DNA of 64,000 nt from contig CAWEUK010000002.1 in assembly GCA_963812245.1 (NCBI GenBank), forward strand, positions 434,001 to 498,000, in the 5' to 3' direction. Shown piece after piece: positions 17,668 to 26,206 of the stretch. The translations under genes were made by a program, and so were the position numbers. Each line of letters starts with the position of its first letter. The stretch's first letter is position 1. Origin of the DNA: Salsipaludibacter sp963812245 (lineage in GTDB: Bacteria > Actinomycetota > Nitriliruptoria > Nitriliruptorales > Nitriliruptoraceae). The notes beneath the pieces are model-generated. The model did no database searches, was not told the origin of the DNA, and worked only from the letters and a program-made list of their open reading frames with translations.

Positions 17668-17841
17668 GACGTGCCTCCGCCCTCGGGGTGCGGATCGAGC
17701 CCGTGAGGCTGCCCGCGGTGCGTCGAGTATAGGTCCGGATTTCGTGACGCAGGCGCCAGGACGCCGGTGCCCACGCCGGCCAGCGCGGTCGCGATCGGGA
17801 GTCCCATGGCGACCGAGGGTCTCCATGACATGCACTTGATT

Positions 17842-17869
17842 GCAGTAAATGCAAGATCGCATTTACCGC
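17842..17869. promoter_or_regulatory. TetR-type operator upstream of 17910 regulator
   Basis: Inverted repeat with arms gcagtaaatgc (17842-17852) and gcatttaccgc (17859-17869), matching at 10 of 11 positions with a 6-bp centre (aagatc). It sits in an AT-rich patch 41 bp before the TetR start and between divergent genes. Autoregulation by the TetR protein is inferred. Confidence 0.65.
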
Positions 17870-17909
17870 AACATTGCACCGTCCGCACTCTCGTGGGTAT
17901 GGTGCGGGC

Positions 17910-18521
17910 ATGTCCTCATCTCCAGGTCTTCGCGACCGCAAGAAGCAGCGCACCCGGCGCACGATCGAGCGGGTGGCCCTCGACCTGTTCGAGCAGGACG
18001 GCTTCGACGCAACCACCATCGACCAGATCGCAGCTGCCGCCGATGTCGCCCCCAGGACGTTCTTCCACCACTTTCCCTCCAAGGAGGACGTCGTCCTGAG
18101 CGACGACGCGGACCGCCTCGATCGGATCGTGCTCGCCCTGCAGGCCAGCTCGACCGCGGCGCCGCCCTGGGCGGCGCTGCAAACCGCCTTCATGCGTGTC
18201 GCTGCCGACTACGAGACCGAGCGAGCGGTGCTGCTGCGACGCTTTCGCATCATCCAGGCCGCCCCGTCGGTGGCCGCGCACAACCTCCAGATCCAGACGA
18301 CCTGGGAAGACGCCGTCACCGACGCCGTGGCTGCCTGGCTCGACGTGGACCCGGCCACGGACCTGCGTCCCGGGTTGATCGCCGGCGCTGCGCTGGCCGC
18401 AATGCGAACCTCGCTGCGTCGGTGGCTCACCGACGACGGCGAGTCCCGGCTGCCTGACCACGTCGCCGCCTGCTTCGACCTGCTGGACACCGGGCTGGGC
18501 CAGGTCAGCCGGCCCTCGTGA
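17910..18521 (+). CDS. TetR family transcriptional regulator
   Basis: 203 residues. The N-terminal helix-turn-helix is standard: RRTIERVALDLFEQDGF, TTIDQIAAAADVAPRTFFHHF, PSKEDVV. The C-terminal ligand domain resembles the MftR/AcrR-like groups but the ligand is unknown. The ATG at 17910 places the DNA-binding domain at the usual distance; the in-frame upstream codons are not typical. Its stop overlaps the GTG of an alpha/beta hydrolase (GTGA), so regulator, hydrolase and a small membrane protein form one transcript. A palindrome just upstream is the probable operator. Confidence 0.9.
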   Translation: MSSSPGLRDRKKQRTRRTIERVALDLFEQDGFDATTIDQIAAAADVAPRTFFHHFPSKEDVVLSDDADRLDRIVLALQASSTAAPPWAALQTAFMRVAADYETERAVLLRRFRIIQAAPSVAAHNLQIQTTWEDAVTDAVAAWLDVDPATDLRPGLIAGAALAAMRTSLRRWLTDDGESRLPDHVAACFDLLDTGLGQVSRPS

Positions 18522-19384
18522 GCCCGACGCTGCGGGACGTGGCTCGATGGGCGTGGCTCCCGCTCGGGATCGCCGTCGGGGCGTACCTCGCGACCCCCCG
18601 GCTCCTGCGCCATGCGTTCGCGCCGCCACAGCGTGGTGGTGACCGCACGCCGGAGGACCTCGGGCTGGCAGCCCAGCAGGTGTGGCTGCAGAGTGACAGT
18701 GGGACTCGGCTGCATGGCTGGTTCATCCCGGTCGAGCCCCAGGCGCCCGCGGTGGTCGTCCTCCATGGCTGGGGTGGCAACGCGGCCGTGATGCTCCCCC
18801 TCGCTCCCCACCTGCACCGGGCCGGGTTCCACACCCTGTTCCTCGATGCCCGCAACCACGGTCGCTCCGAGCACGACAGCTTCACGTCGATGCCGCGCTT
18901 CGCCGCAGACCTGGACGTCGCCGTTGCGTGGCTTCGAGACCAGCCGTCGGTCTCGGGGGTCGCCGTCATCGGTCACTCCGTGGGGGCCGGCGCCGCCATC
19001 CTCAGCGCGTCGCGAGGCGACACGCTGGACGCGGTGGTTTCCGTGTCGGCGCCTGCCCACCCCGGGGACATGATGCGCCGGCAACTGGCCGCCATTCCGG
19101 GGCCGATCCTCGACCTCGTCCTCGCCGCGGTGCAACGGGCGATCGGACAGCGGTTCGACTCGTTCGCACCGCGGACCACGATCGGCCGGGTGGAGGCACC
19201 GATCCTGCTCGTCCACGGGGCCCTCGACACCGTGGTCCCCCGTGACAGCCTCGATGAACTGGCCGCAGCCCAACCCGACGCAGAGGTGCTGGTGGTGCCC
19301 GGCGGAGGGCACAGCGACCTGGAACCGTTCGAGCACCACCTCGATGCGGTCATCGAGTTCCTTCGCCGGTCGACGCGCCCATGA
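18518..19384 (+). CDS. Alpha/beta hydrolase with N-terminal membrane anchor
   Basis: 288 residues. One hydrophobic helix near residues 10-27 is followed by an alpha/beta hydrolase core: VVVLHGWGGNA (oxyanion strand), nucleophile elbow GHSVG, acid in HGALDTVVP and histidine in GGGHSDLE. Substrate is unknown; the layout resembles lipid or ester hydrolases of the BAAT/serine aminopeptidase-like families. The start overlaps the TetR stop and its stop overlaps the next ATG (19381), so expression should follow the upstream regulator. Confidence 0.87.
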   Translation: MSPTLRDVARWAWLPLGIAVGAYLATPRLLRHAFAPPQRGGDRTPEDLGLAAQQVWLQSDSGTRLHGWFIPVEPQAPAVVVLHGWGGNAAVMLPLAPHLHRAGFHTLFLDARNHGRSEHDSFTSMPRFAADLDVAVAWLRDQPSVSGVAVIGHSVGAGAAILSASRGDTLDAVVSVSAPAHPGDMMRRQLAAIPGPILDLVLAAVQRAIGQRFDSFAPRTTIGRVEAPILLVHGALDTVVPRDSLDELAAAQPDAEVLVVPGGGHSDLEPFEHHLDAVIEFLRRSTRP

Positions 19385-19797
19385 CCGATGTGCTGTTGCT
19401 CGCCGCAGGCTTCCTGCACCTGGGGTTCCAGGCGACGGTGACTGCGCTGGTCTATCCGACCCTGACCAGCGTCGACGACGCCGACTGGTCCGTGTGGCAT
19501 GCCGCCCACTCGCGTCGGATCACGCCGATCGTGGTCGTGGTGTACGGCCTGGCGGTGGTGGCGGGCGTCATGGTCGTGGCCGACGGGCCGACCTCGTGGG
19601 GCGTCGTCTCGATCGCGGGGCATGGGGTGGCCCTGGTGGCGACGGCGCTGGTCGCGGCACCTGCCCACGTCCGGCTGGGAGACGGGCGTGACGACGCGGT
19701 GCTGGCGCGGCTGCTGGCGGCGGACCGGCTCCGCCTGGCCGGGGCGGTCGTCGCCGCTGTCGCGGCGGTGGCGGCCGTCGTCGTCGGGCCGGCGTGA
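19381..19797 (+). CDS. Four-helix membrane protein of unknown function
   Basis: 138 residues with four hydrophobic segments (about 4-24, 45-65, 73-92, 115-135) and a conserved-looking FQATVTALVYPTL motif in helix 1. The arrangement resembles DUF1772-like small membrane proteins but I cannot confirm it. The ATG overlaps the hydrolase stop, so it belongs to the TetR-hydrolase operon. Confidence 0.7.
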   Translation: MTDVLLLAAGFLHLGFQATVTALVYPTLTSVDDADWSVWHAAHSRRITPIVVVVYGLAVVAGVMVVADGPTSWGVVSIAGHGVALVATALVAAPAHVRLGDGRDDAVLARLLAADRLRLAGAVVAAVAAVAAVVVGPA

Positions 19798-19888
19798 GCG
19801 AACCGAGTCCGTCGGCATCGTGCCTGGTCGTAGGATCGTCGGCGAGGGACCGTTGGGGTCCCGTCAGCTGCCCGCCAGGAGCATCGCC

Positions 19889-20758
19889 ATGGACTTCGGA
19901 CTGCACTACGCCAGTTTCTCGACGCCGTCGGACGCCACCTCGATCGGTCCCACGCTGGCGCGGACGGCGTCGGTCGCCGAGGAGGTCGGCTTCCACTCCT
20001 TCAGCCTGATGGACCACTACTTCCAGATGGAGATGCCCGGCATGCGGGCAGACGAGCCGATGCTCGAGGGGTACACGAGCCTGGGGTACGTCGCGGCCGT
20101 GACCGAGCGAATGACGTTGGGTCTGCTGGTCACCGGGGTGATGTATCGGTACCCGGGGCTGCTCGCCAAGATCGTCACCACGCTGGACGTGCTGTCCGGG
20201 GGTCGGGCCCGCCTGGCCATCGGTGCATCGTGGTACGAGCGCGAACAGGCTGGCCTCGGGGTGCCGGTGGTGCCGATGGCCGAACGCTTCGAACGACTGG
20301 AGGAGACGCTGCAGATCTGCCTCCAGATGTGGAGCGATGACGACGGCCCGTTCGAGGGGGCCCACCATCACCTGGCCGAGACGCTCTGTGTGCCCGCGCC
20401 GATCCAGGCGCCCCACCCGCCCATCCTGGTCGGAGGTGGAGGGGAACGCAGGACCCTGCGCCTGGTGGCCCGATACGCCGATGCCTGCAACCTGTTCGAC
20501 GAGGGCGCAGCCGTCGTCGCCCACAAGTTCGACGTCCTGCGCGAGCACTGCGCCGCCGAGGACCGCGACTACGACGACATCACCAAGACCGTCCTCGCGA
20601 TCGGCAACCCGCTCGATGATGCCGAGTCGTTCCTCGACCACGTGGGCGTGCTCGCCGACCTGGGCGTCACGGAGATCCAGGTGATGCCCACCGGCCACCC
20701 CGTCGCCTTCGTCGAGGAGTTCGCCGAGCGAATCCTGCCCGCTGCGGCCGACCTCTAG
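19889..20758 (+). CDS. LLM class F420-dependent oxidoreductase
   Basis: 289 residues with an ATG preceded by AGGAG. Bacterial luciferase-like monooxygenase (TIM-barrel) features: MDFGLHYASF start, HSFSLMDHYF, the LLVTGVMYRYPGLLAK strand, TTLDVLSGGRARLAIGASWYE and PILVGGGGERRTLRLVARYADACN. The last motif binds the cofactor phosphate in F420-dependent members. The reaction catalysed is unknown. It stands 91 bp after the TetR operon and in front of the dnaK leader region. Confidence 0.88.
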   Translation: MDFGLHYASFSTPSDATSIGPTLARTASVAEEVGFHSFSLMDHYFQMEMPGMRADEPMLEGYTSLGYVAAVTERMTLGLLVTGVMYRYPGLLAKIVTTLDVLSGGRARLAIGASWYEREQAGLGVPVVPMAERFERLEETLQICLQMWSDDDGPFEGAHHHLAETLCVPAPIQAPHPPILVGGGGERRTLRLVARYADACNLFDEGAAVVAHKFDVLREHCAAEDRDYDDITKTVLAIGNPLDDAESFLDHVGVLADLGVTEIQVMPTGHPVAFVEEFAERILPAAADL

Positions 20759-20859
20759 ACGACCTCCCGCCACGCGGTTTGCGGAGATGTGGGTCGCCGT
20801 CATGCAGAAACATGAGTCGTACACGCTCAACAAGGGTGAGTCAGAAACTGTCATTGAGG

Positions 20860-20887
20860 TTGCCGAGTCCGGCGCGCGGCGTACATT
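20860..20887 (+). promoter_or_regulatory. Possible dnaK promoter
   Basis: A ttgccg hexamer (20860-20865) and tacatt (20882-20887) are separated by 16 bases and lie about 72 bases before the dnaK ATG. No canonical HAIR (cttgagt, 7-base gap, actcaag) was found in the gap. A weak dyad gctca-N7-tgagt at 20825-20841 is inverted relative to HAIR. Confidence 0.3.
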
Positions 20888-20959
20888 GGGGGCCAACGCG
20901 GCGTTGAACAACGTCGAACAGTGCCCCACCTGCACTCACCAACTTCGAGAGGAACCATC

Positions 20960-22816
20960 ATGGCCCGTGCCGTCGGAATCGACCTCGGTACCACCAACTC
21001 CGTCGTCGCCGTCCTCGAGGGCGGTGAAGGCGAGGTCATCGCGAACGCGGAGGGCGCTCGCACGACCCCTTCGGTCGTCGCCTTCAAGAACGGCGAGGTG
21101 CTGACCGGTGAGGTCGCCAAGCGCCAGGCCGTGACCAACGCCGACAACACCATTCGGTCGGTCAAGCGCCACATGGGCAGTGACTGGAGCGTCGAGGCCG
21201 ACGGTCGCACCTACACGCCCCAGGAGATCTCGGCACGCATCCTCCAGAAGCTCAAGCGCGATGCCGAGGCATACCTGGGCGAGGACGTCACGCAGGCCGT
21301 CATCACCATCCCGGCCTACTTCGACGACGCCCAGCGCCAGGCCACGAAGGAGGCTGGCGAGATCGCCGGTCTCGAGGTCCTGCGCCTGGTCGCCGAGCCC
21401 ACCGCCGCCGCCCTGGCCTACGGCATGGACAAGCAGGACCACACCGTGCTGGTCTTCGACCTCGGGGGTGGCACCTACGACGTGTCGCTGCTCGAGATCG
21501 CCGACGGCGTGTTCGAGGTCAAGTCCACCTTCGGCGACAGCCAACTGGGTGGTGACGACTGGGACCAGCTGCTCATCGACTGGATGCTCAAGACGGTCAA
21601 GGACGGCCACGGCGTGGACCTGTCCAACGACAAGATGGCGCTGCAGCGTCTCAAGGAGGCTGCGGAGAAGGCCAAGATCGAGCTGAGCTCGTCGCAGCAG
21701 ACCTCCGTCAACCTGCCGTTCCTGACCGCCAACGAGTCCGGCCCCCTCCACTTCGAGGAGACCCTGACCCGGGCGAAGTTCAACGAGTTGACCGGCGGCC
21801 TGATCAAGCGGCTGCGCGGTCCGTTCGAGCAGACCATCAAGGATGGCGGCGTGTCGCTGGCCGACATCGACGAGGTCATCCTGGTCGGTGGGTCCACCCG
21901 CATCCCCGCTGTCGTGGACCTGGTTCGTGAACTGACCGGCGGCAAGGAGCCCAACAAGGGCGTCAACCCCGACGAGGTCGTCGCGATCGGGGCGGCGTTG
22001 CAGGCCGGTGTCATCAAGGGTGACGTCACCGATGTGCTGCTGCTCGACGTGACCCCGCTGAGCCTTGGCATCGAGACCAAGGGTGGCGTGACCCACAAGC
22101 TCATCGAGCGCAACACCACCATCCCGACCAAGAGCTCCGAGGTCTTCACGACCGCGGCTGACAACCAGCCCGAGGTCGAGATCAAGGTGCTGCAGGGTGA
22201 GCGCGACTTCAGCTCGGACAACAAGCTGCTGGGCAAGTTCAACCTCACCGGCATCCCGCCGGCGCGGCGCGGCGTGCCCCAGGTCGAGGTCGCCTTCGAC
22301 ATCGACGCCAACGGGATCGTCCACGTCAACGCCAAGGACCTGGGCACCGGCAAGGAACAGTCGATGACCATCACGGGCGGCTCCGCACTGCCCAAGGACG
22401 ACATCGAGCAGATGATCAAGGACGCCGAGGCGCACGCGGCCGAGGACGCCAAGCGTCGTGAGGCCGTCGAACTGCGCAACCAGGCCGACACCTTGACGCT
22501 CCAGACCGACACCACGCTCGAGGAGCACGGTGACAAGCTCGACGCGGCCATGAAGGCCGAGGTCGAGGAGGCCAACCAGGAGCTCAAGGACGCGCTCAAG
22601 GGTGACGACGACGACCTGGTCAAGGAGAAGATGGAGGCGCTCGCCAACAAGTCACAGGCACTGGCGCAGGCCATCTACTCGGCCGGCGCCGAGGCCCAGG
22701 GCGGACCAGCCGGTGCTGCCGGTGACCCGTTCGCCGCGGCCGGTGACGACGAGGACGACGACGTCGTCGACGCCGAGGTCATCGACGAGGGTGACGACCA
22801 GGAAGCCGCATCCTGA
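20960..22816 (+). CDS. dnaK: Molecular chaperone DnaK (Hsp70)
   Basis: 618 residues, normal for actinobacterial DnaK. ATPase motifs GIDLGTTNS, DLGGGTYDVSLLEI, and VGGSTRIPAV are present; the substrate domain begins LLLDVTPLSLGIETKGG and the C-terminal tail is acidic (GDDEDDDVVDAEVIDEGDD). It folds client proteins in cycles with DnaJ and GrpE. The ATG at 20960 follows GAGAGGA. It heads a heat-shock cluster in which an hsp20 gene separates it from grpE, and HspR encoded downstream is the probable repressor. Confidence 0.98.
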   Translation: MARAVGIDLGTTNSVVAVLEGGEGEVIANAEGARTTPSVVAFKNGEVLTGEVAKRQAVTNADNTIRSVKRHMGSDWSVEADGRTYTPQEISARILQKLKRDAEAYLGEDVTQAVITIPAYFDDAQRQATKEAGEIAGLEVLRLVAEPTAAALAYGMDKQDHTVLVFDLGGGTYDVSLLEIADGVFEVKSTFGDSQLGGDDWDQLLIDWMLKTVKDGHGVDLSNDKMALQRLKEAAEKAKIELSSSQQTSVNLPFLTANESGPLHFEETLTRAKFNELTGGLIKRLRGPFEQTIKDGGVSLADIDEVILVGGSTRIPAVVDLVRELTGGKEPNKGVNPDEVVAIGAALQAGVIKGDVTDVLLLDVTPLSLGIETKGGVTHKLIERNTTIPTKSSEVFTTAADNQPEVEIKVLQGERDFSSDNKLLGKFNLTGIPPARRGVPQVEVAFDIDANGIVHVNAKDLGTGKEQSMTITGGSALPKDDIEQMIKDAEAHAAEDAKRREAVELRNQADTLTLQTDTTLEEHGDKLDAAMKAEVEEANQELKDALKGDDDDLVKEKMEALANKSQALAQAIYSAGAEAQGGPAGAAGDPFAAAGDDEDDDVVDAEVIDEGDDQEAAS

Positions 22817-22906
22817 CCCGTCGGCTCCTCACAGTGGGGGTGGCGGTGGCGTCCACCGCATCGCCGCACCCACGACCGCAGATGGCGTCCCACCAGACGC
22901 ACCAAC

Positions 22907-22948
22907 CGCACCATGCACGACGCACCACGCACGATGCACCACGCACCA
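22907..22948. repeat. 14-bp tandem repeat upstream of hsp20
   Basis: Three adjacent copies of a 14-base unit (cgcaccaygcacga; the third ends in cca) fill the leader between dnaK and hsp20, just before the ribosome site. Role unknown; it could be a regulator-binding array or a slippage product. Confidence 0.6.
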
Positions 22949-22972
22949 CCGAACCCCAGGAGGGAGACCACC

Positions 22973-23410
22973 ATGCCCACGATCACTCGATTCGACCCCT
23001 TCCGCACCGCTGGACTCCACGGCGAGATGGAGCGCATGCTCCGCGAGGCCGTGGCGCCGGGCAAGTCGCCCGTGACCGCCGGTGCCTTCTCGCCCGCACT
23101 TGACGTGCACGAGAGCGAGGACGCCTACACCATCCACGTGGAGTTGCCCGGCGTCGCCGCCGACGATGTCGAGCTGACCCTCGAGGAGAACGTCCTCACC
23201 ATCGCCGGTGAGCGCTCGTTCTACGACGAGGTCGACGCTGATGACTTCCGACGCGTGGAGCGCAGCTTCGGTCGCTTCCACCGCGCCGTTCGGCTGCCCG
23301 ACCGCGTGGCCGGTGACCAGGTCACCGCACGCCACGCCGACGGGTTGCTGACGATCGTGGTGCCCAAGGCCGAGGAGGCCAAGCCGCGCCGGATCGCCAT
23401 CGACGGTTGA
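22973..23410 (+). CDS. Hsp20 small heat-shock protein
   Basis: 145 residues with a strong AGGAGGG site seven bases before the ATG. The alpha-crystallin domain spans about residues 40-140: DVHESEDAYTIHVELPGV, LTIAGER, GRFHRAVRLPDRV and ITV-type strand LLTIVVPKAEE. It forms oligomers that hold unfolded proteins without ATP. It sits between dnaK and grpE, an uncommon position for actinobacteria, and is followed by a strong hairpin. Confidence 0.94.
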   Translation: MPTITRFDPFRTAGLHGEMERMLREAVAPGKSPVTAGAFSPALDVHESEDAYTIHVELPGVAADDVELTLEENVLTIAGERSFYDEVDADDFRRVERSFGRFHRAVRLPDRVAGDQVTARHADGLLTIVVPKAEEAKPRRIAIDG

Positions 23411-23429
23411 CCAGCGCAGCCCCACCCCA

Positions 23430-23467
23430 CCTCGGACGGCCCCGTGCCACACGGCGGCCGTCCGAGG
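23430..23467 (+). terminator. Strong hairpin after hsp20
   Basis: A perfect 12-bp stem (cctcggacggcc / ggccgtccgagg) continues into a 5-bp inner stem (ccgtg/cacgg) with a single bulged base and a 3-nt loop. It starts 20 bases after the hsp20 stop and 63 bases before grpE. It may terminate or attenuate transcription between the two halves of the chaperone cluster. Confidence 0.7.
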
Positions 23468-23530
23468 CGCACGTGGCCACATCGTTGCCACGATCGTGCT
23501 CCCTCGTTCCCGACCACCCCGGATCCCGAC

Positions 23531-24307
23531 ATGACTGACGACCCGCAGACCTCCGTCGACACCGACGACCACCTGTTCGCCGATGCCCACGCATCGGGTG
23601 CTGGTCCCGTCACCAATGGTGGTGCCGCGACGTCGGCGGACTCCGTGCCTGCCGACGACGCCCAGGCCTCCCCGGACGAACTGGAGGTCGACGGTGCCGG
23701 AGGTGCCGAGGACGCCGCCCGGGACGGTGCCGGTGATGACGATGCCGACGTGGCCCCCGACGGTGACGACCCCGCCGACGGCGCTGACCAGGGCGAGCCG
23801 GACACCGAGGACGAACCGATCGACTGGGAGGCACGAGCCGCCGCCGACGGACGCAGCCGCGCGGAACTGCTGGAGGCCCTGGCCACGGCCGAGGTCGAGC
23901 GCAACGACTGGCTCGACCAACTGCGTCGCAAGCAGGCGGAGTTCGACAACTTCCGCAAGCGGATGGCTCGGGATGCGCAACGCCAGCGTGTCGTCGGCCA
24001 GGAGTCGGTGGCCCGATCGCTGCTCGACGTGCTGGACGACTTCGAGCGCACCGTGGCAGCACTGGAGACCGACGAGGCTGCCCGCAAGGGCGTCGAGCTG
24101 GTGCGAGACAAGCTGTTGCTGGCCCTGCAGGGTCAGGGAATGGTGGCCATGGACGCGGCCGGCACACCCTTCGACCCCAACCTCCACGAGGCCGTGCAAC
24201 AGGTTCCCGGCGACGGTGACGCCGCCACGGTGGCCGAGGTCCTGCGTGCCGGGTGGATGATGCATGACCGCGTCCTGCGGCCTGCCATGGTGGTCGTTGC
24301 CCAGTAG
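23531..24307 (+). CDS. grpE: Nucleotide exchange factor GrpE
   Basis: 258 residues, longer than the usual 190-220 because of an acidic N-terminal tail of about 95 residues (many Asp/Glu/Ala). The coiled coil (about 110-165) and DFRKRMARDAQR-like helix lead to the beta domain with GQGMVAMDAAGTPFDPNLHEAV, the conserved F-N/D-P-x-x-HEA motif. GrpE releases ADP from DnaK. No good ribosome site precedes the ATG at 23531, but no other in-frame start explains the domain. It is followed by dnaJ after 96 bp. Confidence 0.93.
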   Translation: MTDDPQTSVDTDDHLFADAHASGAGPVTNGGAATSADSVPADDAQASPDELEVDGAGGAEDAARDGAGDDDADVAPDGDDPADGADQGEPDTEDEPIDWEARAAADGRSRAELLEALATAEVERNDWLDQLRRKQAEFDNFRKRMARDAQRQRVVGQESVARSLLDVLDDFERTVAALETDEAARKGVELVRDKLLLALQGQGMVAMDAAGTPFDPNLHEAVQQVPGDGDAATVAEVLRAGWMMHDRVLRPAMVVVAQ

Positions 24308-24403
24308 TGCGCCACGGGCCGGTCGGGGAGAACCCCCGGCACGACGACGAACGGCAGCACGCCACGCAGGGCGGCACGGCGGGACAACGGGAAGGCAGCG
24401 ACG

Positions 24404-25540
24404 ATGACACCCAAACGAGAATGGCTCGACACGGACTACTACGCCGTGCTCGGGGTGTCCAGTGACGCCGACCAGGACGCCATCAAGAAGTCCTACCGCA
24501 AGCTGGCACGGGAGAATCACCCCGACGCCAACCCGGACGCTCCCGACGCCGAGTCACGATTCAAGGAGATCGGCGAGGCCTACGCCGTGCTGGGCAAGCC
24601 GGATTCGCGCAAGGAGTACGACGAACTGCGTCGACTGGGCGCAGCCGGATTCGGTGGCATGGGCGGTGGGGGCGGGTTCCCCGGTGGGTTCCAGGGTGGT
24701 GACGCCGGCGACCTGTCGGACGTGCTGCGCACCATGTTCCAGCAGGGCGGCGCCGGTGGTGGCGGTGGCTTCGGATTCCCCGGAGCCGGTGGACGCGGCA
24801 CGCGACCACGCAAGGGGCGCGACTACGAGGCCGATGTCACGGTGTCCTTCCAGGACGCCCTGGCCGGCGTCCGCACGCGCCTGCGCATCAATGGCGACGG
24901 GCCCTGCGACACCTGCCACGGCAGTGGTGCCGCACCCGGCACGGCTCCCACCCGTTGCGCCACGTGCGGCGGCAACGGGCAGGTCACCGTCAACCAGGGA
25001 CCGTTCTCGTTCGCCCAACCCTGCACCACCTGTGGTGGCAACGGCCAGGTCATCGAGGATCCGTGCACGACCTGCGGCGGCTCCGGGCGCGTGGTCAAGC
25101 CCCGCGAGGTGACCGTGAAGATTCCGGCCGGCGTCAAGGACGGGGCCGTGATCCGGTTGCCGGGTCGTGGCGGGCCCAGCGCCAACGGCGGTCCGGCCGG
25201 CGACGTGCTGGTCCGCGTCACGGTGGAACCAGACGCCCGGTTCGGCCGCAAGGGCGACCACGTCACCCTCACCATGCCCATCAGCTACCCCCAAGCCGTC
25301 CTGGGCGACAAGATCACCGTGCCCACCCCGCGCGGCGAGACTCGCACGATCAAGATTCCTCCCGCGACGACCTCCGGTCGGACCTTCCGCATTCGCAAGG
25401 AGGGTGCTGACAAGAGCAAGGGTCGTGGTCGTGGCGACCTGCTCGTGACCGTCGAGATCGACGTGCCCACCAAGCCGTCACGGGAACAAACCGCCCTGCT
25501 CGAGCAGTTGCAGGAACTGGAACAGACAGGAACATCATGA
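24404..25540 (+). CDS. dnaJ: Molecular chaperone DnaJ (Hsp40)
   Basis: 378 residues, type I DnaJ. J domain with the HPD motif (ENHPDANPDA), a Gly/Phe-rich region, four CxxCxGxG zinc elements (CDTCHGSG, CATCGGNG, CTTCGGNG, CTTCGGSG) and two C-terminal beta domains (KIPAGVKDGAVIRLPGRG). It stimulates DnaK ATP hydrolysis and presents clients. Its stop overlaps the hspR start (ATGA), so DnaJ and its repressor are coupled. Confidence 0.97.
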   Translation: MTPKREWLDTDYYAVLGVSSDADQDAIKKSYRKLARENHPDANPDAPDAESRFKEIGEAYAVLGKPDSRKEYDELRRLGAAGFGGMGGGGGFPGGFQGGDAGDLSDVLRTMFQQGGAGGGGGFGFPGAGGRGTRPRKGRDYEADVTVSFQDALAGVRTRLRINGDGPCDTCHGSGAAPGTAPTRCATCGGNGQVTVNQGPFSFAQPCTTCGGNGQVIEDPCTTCGGSGRVVKPREVTVKIPAGVKDGAVIRLPGRGGPSANGGPAGDVLVRVTVEPDARFGRKGDHVTLTMPISYPQAVLGDKITVPTPRGETRTIKIPPATTSGRTFRIRKEGADKSKGRGRGDLLVTVEIDVPTKPSREQTALLEQLQELEQTGTS

Positions 25541-26073
25541 CCACCGACCGGACGAGTCCCGCTGCGGGCACCCCCCGGGGCACTGCCACGGCCGCAACCA
25601 TGGAGGCGGCCCCTGCCACGCGTGCGGGTGGGTTCGGCCAGCGTGGGCCTGACTACGACGAGCCCGTCTTCGTGATCTCGGTCGCCGCAGACCTGGCTGA
25701 CATGCATCCCCAGACCCTGCGGTCCTACGAGCGCGAGGGACTCATCGAACCGGCGCGGACCTCGGGCAACACGCGTCGCTACTCCCAGCGTGACATCGAT
25801 CGCCTCCGGTTCATTCGCCACCTCACCCAGGAAGAGGGTCTGAACCTGGCCGGCGTGCGGGTCGTCCTCGACCTTGGCGAGAAGCTCGAGGGGGCGCGCC
25901 AGAAGAACCGCGAACTCGAGGAGATGGTCCGCACCCTGGCCGACCAGATCCGGGGCACCGAGAACCGTCCGGCAGGCCGTCGTCACGACATCGTTCCCGT
26001 CGGTACCCGTGAGGTCGAGGTGCATCCCACGCTGCGCCGTCGTCACCCCAGGCCACGGGCCGGTGCCCGCTGA
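25537..26073 (+). CDS. hspR: Heat-shock repressor HspR (MerR family)
   Basis: 178 residues. The MerR-type winged helix begins about residue 45 (VFVISVAADLADMHPQTLRSYEREGLIEPARTSGN split as V-A-A-D-L-A; RYSQRDIDRLRFI) and is followed by a coiled coil. The first 40 residues are low-complexity. HspR represses dnaK and clpB type genes in actinobacteria by binding HAIR sites, with DnaK as co-repressor in Streptomyces. Here no canonical HAIR is visible upstream of dnaK, so its binding site may differ. ATG overlaps dnaJ stop. Confidence 0.93.
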   Translation: MTTDRTSPAAGTPRGTATAATMEAAPATRAGGFGQRGPDYDEPVFVISVAADLADMHPQTLRSYEREGLIEPARTSGNTRRYSQRDIDRLRFIRHLTQEEGLNLAGVRVVLDLGEKLEGARQKNRELEEMVRTLADQIRGTENRPAGRRHDIVPVGTREVEVHPTLRRRHPRPRAGAR

Positions 26074-26150
26074 CAGCGGCCACCATCCATCGAGCGTGCC
26101 TCGGTTCGTCCACATTCTGACGATCTGACCTACACTGGGAGAGCAAATCG

Positions 26151-26166
26151 TGGCCCTGATGGGCCA
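26151..26166 (+). promoter_or_regulatory. Leader hairpin before LCP gene
   Basis: A 6-bp stem (tggccc/gggcca) with loop tgat lies between a tacact hexamer (near 26131) and the LCP start. It may be a leader structure or a stop for hspR; the stem is short. Confidence 0.3.
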
Positions 26167-26206
26167 GCCATCCCGTCGAAGACCTCGACGGTGAGCGGAG
26201 TCCTTG

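Noticed and set aside
20936..22528. 530-residue minus-strand frame over dnaK
   Set aside because: Antisense shadow of a certain dnaK gene, no ribosome site or domain.
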